Translations under genes and position numbers: made by a program
Assembly: GCA_030442035.1 (NCBI GenBank)
Contig: JAUJEA010000015.1
Coordinates: 62,001-126,000, forward strand
Direction: 5' to 3'
DNA length: 64,000 nt
DNA from: Splendidivirga corallicola
Lineage (GTDB): Bacteria; Bacteroidota; Bacteroidia; Cytophagales; Cyclobacteriaceae
Notes under the pieces: generated by a model
Database searches by the model: none
The model's input: the letters and a program-made list of their open reading frames with translations, nothing else
Told to the model about the DNA's origin: nothing
Part shown: piece by piece, positions 59,787-64,000 of the stretch
How the letters are laid out: each line of letters starts with the position of its first letter
Numbering within the stretch: the stretch's first letter is position 1

Positions 59787-61250
59787 TTAATACCCCGCAT
59801 TTTGAGGAATATCATATACTTCAATTTCTCTTTCTGGAATAGGCATAACCAATTCCGGAGCATCATAATTCAAAGTGCCAACAGGATCCTGCCATCTTTT
59901 GAAATCGTGAAGTCTGAAACCTTCAAAAGCAAGTTCAAGCCTTCTTTCTTTTCGTATATCATCCATTGTGATAGGGCCTGCCAAAGGAGCCAAACCAGCT
60001 CTTTCTCTAATTACATTGATATCATTTAGAGGGGTATCGCCAACAGAGGTGCCTTCTTCAAAATTGGCCTCTGCTCGTGTAAGATACATCTCAGCCAACC
60101 TCACAACTGGAATATTAAGGTTCGGATCTCCAAACTTAGCACATTGGATCTGACCTGAATTTTGGCCTCCTACCCCTAGATAGAACATGCTACTCACACC
60201 ACCAATGGTTGCTGTACCGGAAAGATCATTCTGAAGTCCTCCTCTTAAATCTCCAGCTTCATATTCATCTAAATGCGCTTGTTGAACCTGAACATCCCCT
60301 CTTCCATTTCCAAAGAGTCTTGCATAGAAAGTAGTCAAACCAGCGTTGTTAGTTCCAGCATTACTCAAGGAGGTTTGCTGAATAGCAAAAACATCTTCAC
60401 CTATATTGGCAGCATTGTTAAAAGCTCCTATTGGTGTAGCAGCAAGGGCATATTCCTCAGAACTAATTACACGATCAGCTTCTTGCGCTGCCAAGGCGAA
60501 GTTACCTTGTTGCAGATATACTCTTGAAAGAATTGCAGATACCGTGTAAGTAGAAATATTAGTGCCATTTGCTCCAAGATCAGCTGAAATTAAAGATTTA
60601 GCCTGAGTCAAATCGTCTAATATCTGAGAATAAACAGCCGATACTGTTGATCTACCTAAAGTTTTTAATGCGTCAGCGTCTACTGCTGTTAATGTTGGTT
60701 GAAGTACCAATGGCACACCAGGATCTGTAGATTCACTTCCTGAACCCCATGGTCTGGACCAAATTCTCACCAAATCGAAGTAAACCATGGCCCTAATGGC
60801 TCTGGCTTGTCCTTCGATCAAATTACGCTTGGCGTCGGTATTTGCCAAATCAAGATTAGCCAGAACGTTATTTGCGGAGTTTATCACATCATATCCCCTG
60901 ATCCAGTTATCTCTTACTACCAGATTGGTTGTGGTAAGATCCTTGTTAGCCATTTCTCTATATGTGTCAAAGGAGCCTCCCCATCTGACATTGTCAGTAG
61001 CAGCCAACATTTCGCTCATCAGATTGAAATCTCCACCAAATAATTCTCCGCCTTCATTGGTACCAAAGGTACCTTTTAATCCGGCATAGGCCCCGAAAAG
61101 AACGGCCTCAAGATTTTCCTCATTTGTAAGTACTACATCTGTACTCAAAGTCTGCCTGGGTTCGATATCAAGCTTACTATCGCAAGAGAAAAAAGCTGAG
61201 ATAACGAAGAGCAGTGCTATATATTTATTATATTTTTTCATAACATTCAT
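59787..61250 (-). CDS. SusD/RagB family nutrient-binding lipoprotein
   Basis: This 487-residue protein starts MNVMKKYNKYIALLFVISAFFSC, a lipoprotein signal with the Cys at residue 23; an ATG three codons in (61241) is also possible. SusD features include DKLDIEPRQTL-like start (here DSKLDIEPRQTLSTDVVLTN), the tetratricopeptide-like helices, ARAIRAMVYFDLVRIW, and the C-terminal LAEMYLTRAEANFEEG, INVIRERAGLAPL and RKERRLELAFEGFRLHDFKRW. It should sit on the cell surface and hand a ligand to the SusC channel encoded just upstream. The ligand cannot be told. Confidence 0.93.
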   Translation of the reverse strand: MNVMKKYNKYIALLFVISAFFSCDSKLDIEPRQTLSTDVVLTNEENLEAVLFGAYAGLKGTFGTNEGGELFGGDFNLMSEMLAATDNVRWGGSFDTYREMANKDLTTTNLVVRDNWIRGYDVINSANNVLANLDLANTDAKRNLIEGQARAIRAMVYFDLVRIWSRPWGSGSESTDPGVPLVLQPTLTAVDADALKTLGRSTVSAVYSQILDDLTQAKSLISADLGANGTNISTYTVSAILSRVYLQQGNFALAAQEADRVISSEEYALAATPIGAFNNAANIGEDVFAIQQTSLSNAGTNNAGLTTFYARLFGNGRGDVQVQQAHLDEYEAGDLRGGLQNDLSGTATIGGVSSMFYLGVGGQNSGQIQCAKFGDPNLNIPVVRLAEMYLTRAEANFEEGTSVGDTPLNDINVIRERAGLAPLAGPITMDDIRKERRLELAFEGFRLHDFKRWQDPVGTLNYDAPELVMPIPEREIEVYDIPQNAGY

Positions 61251-61260
61251 TAAATTAAAA

Positions 61261-64000
61261 TTAGAAGCCAATGTTTACTCCAAATGAAATTGTCCTCGCC
61301 TGGGGTGCCGTATAGAAATCCGTACCTTGGACGATGTTGGTAGTGGTAGTAGTTCGATTAGTTCCTGTAAAATTCACTTCCGGATCCCATCCTTCGTAAT
61401 CTGTTATGGTTACAAGATTTTGGGCTGAAACGTATATTTTAGCACTACTCAATTTGGCTCTGCTTAAGATTTCCTGTGGGAAATTGTATCCTAAGGTTAA
61501 GGTTTTCAATCTTATATAGGATCCATCTGATAGATAGCGAGAGGAATGGCCATCGCCTACTCCGCCTACCAACTCAGCTCTTGGAACATCAGTAATGTCA
61601 CCTGGCTGACGCCACCTGGCCAATTGATCCCTGGTTTGGTTATCTACAAAACCTGAAGCATTGTTAGACTGGAATCTGCCACCATCGTTGTAGACCTCAT
61701 TTCCCTGAACAAATTGGAAAAATGCGGAAAGCTCTATCCCTTTATAAGAGAAGTTATTATTCAAGCCTCCTACAAAATCAGGGTTTGGATCTCCTATAAC
61801 AACGTTAGGAGCAGCATTAATATCATTTGTTGTATTTCCTTCTTCATCATAGTACAACGCATCACCGTTGGCCGGATCAACTCCTGCATATTGTCTTGAT
61901 ACAAATACACCTAGCGGTTCACCAACTCTAACTCTATTTCTTCCGGCAATTATATCCGCATCGCTATTAAGCTTCGTAACCTCATTATCATTAAATGCTA
62001 TATTGAAACTGGTTGACCATGAGAAATCACCAACTATATTCTGTGAATTAAGTACAATCTCTATTCCTGAGTTTTTCATTTCTCCAATATTTTCGAAGAT
62101 CGAGGTAAAACCAGAAATTGCAGGTAAAGGTCTACTCAAAAGCAGGTCATCAGTATTTTTTACGTAGTAGTCAAGCTCACCGGTAATCCTATCGTTTAAG
62201 ATTCCAAAGTCAATACCAATATCCAATTGCTTGGTAGTTTCCCACTTCAAATCAGGGCTGGAAAGCGTCCATGGCCTTAAACCGGCAGTCGTGGTATAAG
62301 GAGCTCCGGCGTATTGACCCAAACTACCAAAGTTGGCTACAGGTGCATTACCAGTGATACCGTAACTGGCTCGTAATTTCAAAAAGCTAAATGTGCTTGA
62401 TCCGTTCAGGAACGATTCCTCGGAAATGATCCAACCAGCTGAAACAGCGGGGAAGAAACCGTATCGATTATTATCTCCAAATTTAGAGGAACCATCGATC
62501 CTTCCACTGAGGCCTATAAGATATCTATCGTTAAGTTTATAGTTAACCCTTCCAAAATATGAAAGGAATGAGAATGCAGTTTGAGATGAACTTTGGAAGG
62601 TGTTTTCAGCAGCGCTGGCTATTGTATTCAAATCATCAGTAGGAAAGCCTCTCGCCTGAATACTGGTAAGGTTCCTGTTTGACTGCTGATATGACATACC
62701 CAAAACTCCTTTAAGATTGTGATTTTCGTTGATGGTTTTGTCGTATGTGAAAAACGATGAAGTGGTATAATTTACAACTCTTACCGAGCGGCTTTCAGCT
62801 TGTCCTCCCGGAGATCCATCTTGCGTAACCCTGCCTTGATAATTATCATCCTGATTATCCAGAACATCGATACCAAATTCAGTACGAAATGCCAGGTCAT
62901 CAATGATCTGATAGGTTGCATTTAAGTTACCCAAGGTTCTGTAACCAACAGTTATGGCCTGGGCATTTTCTTTTTCTATCAATCCATTATAATAGATGGT
63001 GCTTGGATTAGGAGAACCATCATCCAGTCTTGCTCTTTGTGTGGGAGCTAAAGCAACTAATTGAAGAGGTGTAGCAAATGCATTATCATTTGAAACCCGT
63101 GTCAATTCCGTTCTGACAAAATTAAGTCCCAGTCCAAAGCTCAGTTTGTCACTGGCCTTTTGATCCAAATTCAACCTACCACTGATACGCTCAAAATCAT
63201 TATTGATAAGAATACCGGTCTGGTCGTTGTAAGACAATCCGGCAAAGAAACCGGTATTTTCATTTCCACCACTTGCAGAAATATCAAGCTGTTGAAATCC
63301 GGCGTCATCATTAAATGCCTGATCCTGCCAATCGGTATCAGTATCGAAATCTGTTGAAAAACCATCGATCAATCCAAAGCCTGTATCCAAAAGTTGTTGT
63401 GCGGCAAGCCTATCTGCATCAGTAGCTGTAATAGGATCAATACCTTGCCATCGCAACGTGGCCTCCGTGTATATTTCTCTGTACTCTGCAGCATTCATCC
63501 AGTCGATCAATCTCGATGGTTCACTTACACCAAACTGATAACCTATGTTGATATTTGTCTTACCAGCCTTACCTCTTTTAGTTGTAATAATTACAACACC
63601 ATTTGATGCACGCGATCCATAGATAGCGGCAGCAGATGCATCTTTCAATACCTCAATAGATTCCACATCGTTGAAGTTGATATCAGCCAATGGATTAGTA
63701 GGTTGGTTATTGGTAATACCTTGATTTTCACTGGTTACAGGAATTCCATCCACTACATAGAGTGGTTGGTTACTTGCTGAGATAGAAGAGGATCCTCTTA
63801 CTCTGATTTTAATTCCTTCACCAAGTTTACCACTACTCTTTTCAATAAACACGCCTGAAGTTCTTCCCTGAATGGCTGATTCAAAGCTATTCACAGGAAT
63901 ATTTCTGATTTCCTCGCCAGAAACCTTTGCAATGTTTCCGGTGAGATCCTGTTTCAACTGAGTTCCATAACCAACAATGACAACTTCTGACAATTGCTGT
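61261..64000 (-). CDS. SusC/RagA family TonB-linked outer membrane protein, 5' end missing
   Basis: The frame runs off the right edge; the first Met-like codon inside the window (TTG at 63993) is only an internal Leu. The visible 913 residues begin in the linker before the plug with LSEVVIVGYGTQLKQDLTGNIAKVSGEEI, the SusC/RagA signature. The plug contains YVVDGIPV and ESIEVLKDASAAAIYGSRASNGVVIITTKRGK, and the 22-strand barrel follows, ending in ISFGVNIGF. The signal peptide and CarboxypepD_reg-like domain lie outside. With SusD it imports a large solute using TonB. Confidence 0.95.
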   Translation of the reverse strand, partial: QQLSEVVIVGYGTQLKQDLTGNIAKVSGEEIRNIPVNSFESAIQGRTSGVFIEKSSGKLGEGIKIRVRGSSSISASNQPLYVVDGIPVTSENQGITNNQPTNPLADINFNDVESIEVLKDASAAAIYGSRASNGVVIITTKRGKAGKTNINIGYQFGVSEPSRLIDWMNAAEYREIYTEATLRWQGIDPITATDADRLAAQQLLDTGFGLIDGFSTDFDTDTDWQDQAFNDDAGFQQLDISASGGNENTGFFAGLSYNDQTGILINNDFERISGRLNLDQKASDKLSFGLGLNFVRTELTRVSNDNAFATPLQLVALAPTQRARLDDGSPNPSTIYYNGLIEKENAQAITVGYRTLGNLNATYQIIDDLAFRTEFGIDVLDNQDDNYQGRVTQDGSPGGQAESRSVRVVNYTTSSFFTYDKTINENHNLKGVLGMSYQQSNRNLTSIQARGFPTDDLNTIASAAENTFQSSSQTAFSFLSYFGRVNYKLNDRYLIGLSGRIDGSSKFGDNNRYGFFPAVSAGWIISEESFLNGSSTFSFLKLRASYGITGNAPVANFGSLGQYAGAPYTTTAGLRPWTLSSPDLKWETTKQLDIGIDFGILNDRITGELDYYVKNTDDLLLSRPLPAISGFTSIFENIGEMKNSGIEIVLNSQNIVGDFSWSTSFNIAFNDNEVTKLNSDADIIAGRNRVRVGEPLGVFVSRQYAGVDPANGDALYYDEEGNTTNDINAAPNVVIGDPNPDFVGGLNNNFSYKGIELSAFFQFVQGNEVYNDGGRFQSNNASGFVDNQTRDQLARWRQPGDITDVPRAELVGGVGDGHSSRYLSDGSYIRLKTLTLGYNFPQEILSRAKLSSAKIYVSAQNLVTITDYEGWDPEVNFTGTNRTTTTTNIVQGTDFYTAPQARTISFGVNIGF

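Overview
The window is a stretch of chromosome from a member of the Bacteroidota, most likely order Cytophagales (inference). The evidence is an incomplete SusC/SusD pair, tRNA genes without encoded CCA, almost no Shine-Dalgarno sequences, promoter-like elements of the Bacteroidota form TTTG-N19-21-TAnnTTTG, and ribosomal proteins with Bacteroidota traits such as a zinc-free L36, a zinc-free S14 and a long acidic L17 tail. The DNA is AT-rich throughout and I see no insertion sequence, prophage, integrase or CRISPR array.

Layout. Positions 1-9300 hold mixed metabolic and envelope genes: the end of a YbjQ-family gene with a tiny membrane protein, a VOC protein, a MepA-like membrane-anchored metallopeptidase, an alpha/beta hydrolase, an M42 aminopeptidase, an SDR paired with an acyl-CoA carboxylase carboxyltransferase, a Ppx/GppA phosphatase, a type-2 malate/lactate dehydrogenase and a small outer-membrane protein. 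Positions 9475-12264 (minus) hold an FtsB/DivIC-like gene, eno and carA. Positions 12373-44218 (minus) are the core information-processing supercluster. In transcription order it runs tRNA-Tyr, tRNA-Gly, tRNA-Thr, tuf; then tRNA-Trp, secE, nusG, rplKAJL, rpoBC, a DUF3467 gene; then rpsL, rpsG, fusA, rpsJ; then rplC to rplQ (S10, spc and alpha operons fused, with secY, map, infA and rpoA).

Hairpins and promoter-like motifs cut this supercluster into at least four transcription units. The boundaries are tuf/tRNA-Trp, DUF3467/rpsL and rpsJ/rplC, and each downstream unit starts with a TTTG-N19-20-TAnnTTTG element. A further hairpin between rplL and rpoB looks like an attenuator.

Positions 44455-58078 are housekeeping: an M1 aminopeptidase lipoprotein, a biotin carrier protein, pyrH, frr, nadD, an ECF sigma/anti-sigma pair in front of gmk, ahcY, birA, rsfS, ftsH, a LpxH-type hydrolase and a propeller-like exported protein. 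BirA, the biotin carrier and the carboxyltransferase form one biotin-dependent carboxylase pathway although their genes are scattered. Positions 58118-64000 (minus) hold a TolC-family efflux protein with two adjacent GC-rich palindromes in its upstream region, then susD and a 5'-truncated susC.

This is mostly an ordinary core-genome region. The points most worth a second look are the tandem palindromes upstream of the TolC gene, the paired AAACGCGTTT palindromes at the tuf/tRNA-Trp junction, the SDR that has lost its catalytic triad, and the MepA-like membrane protein.
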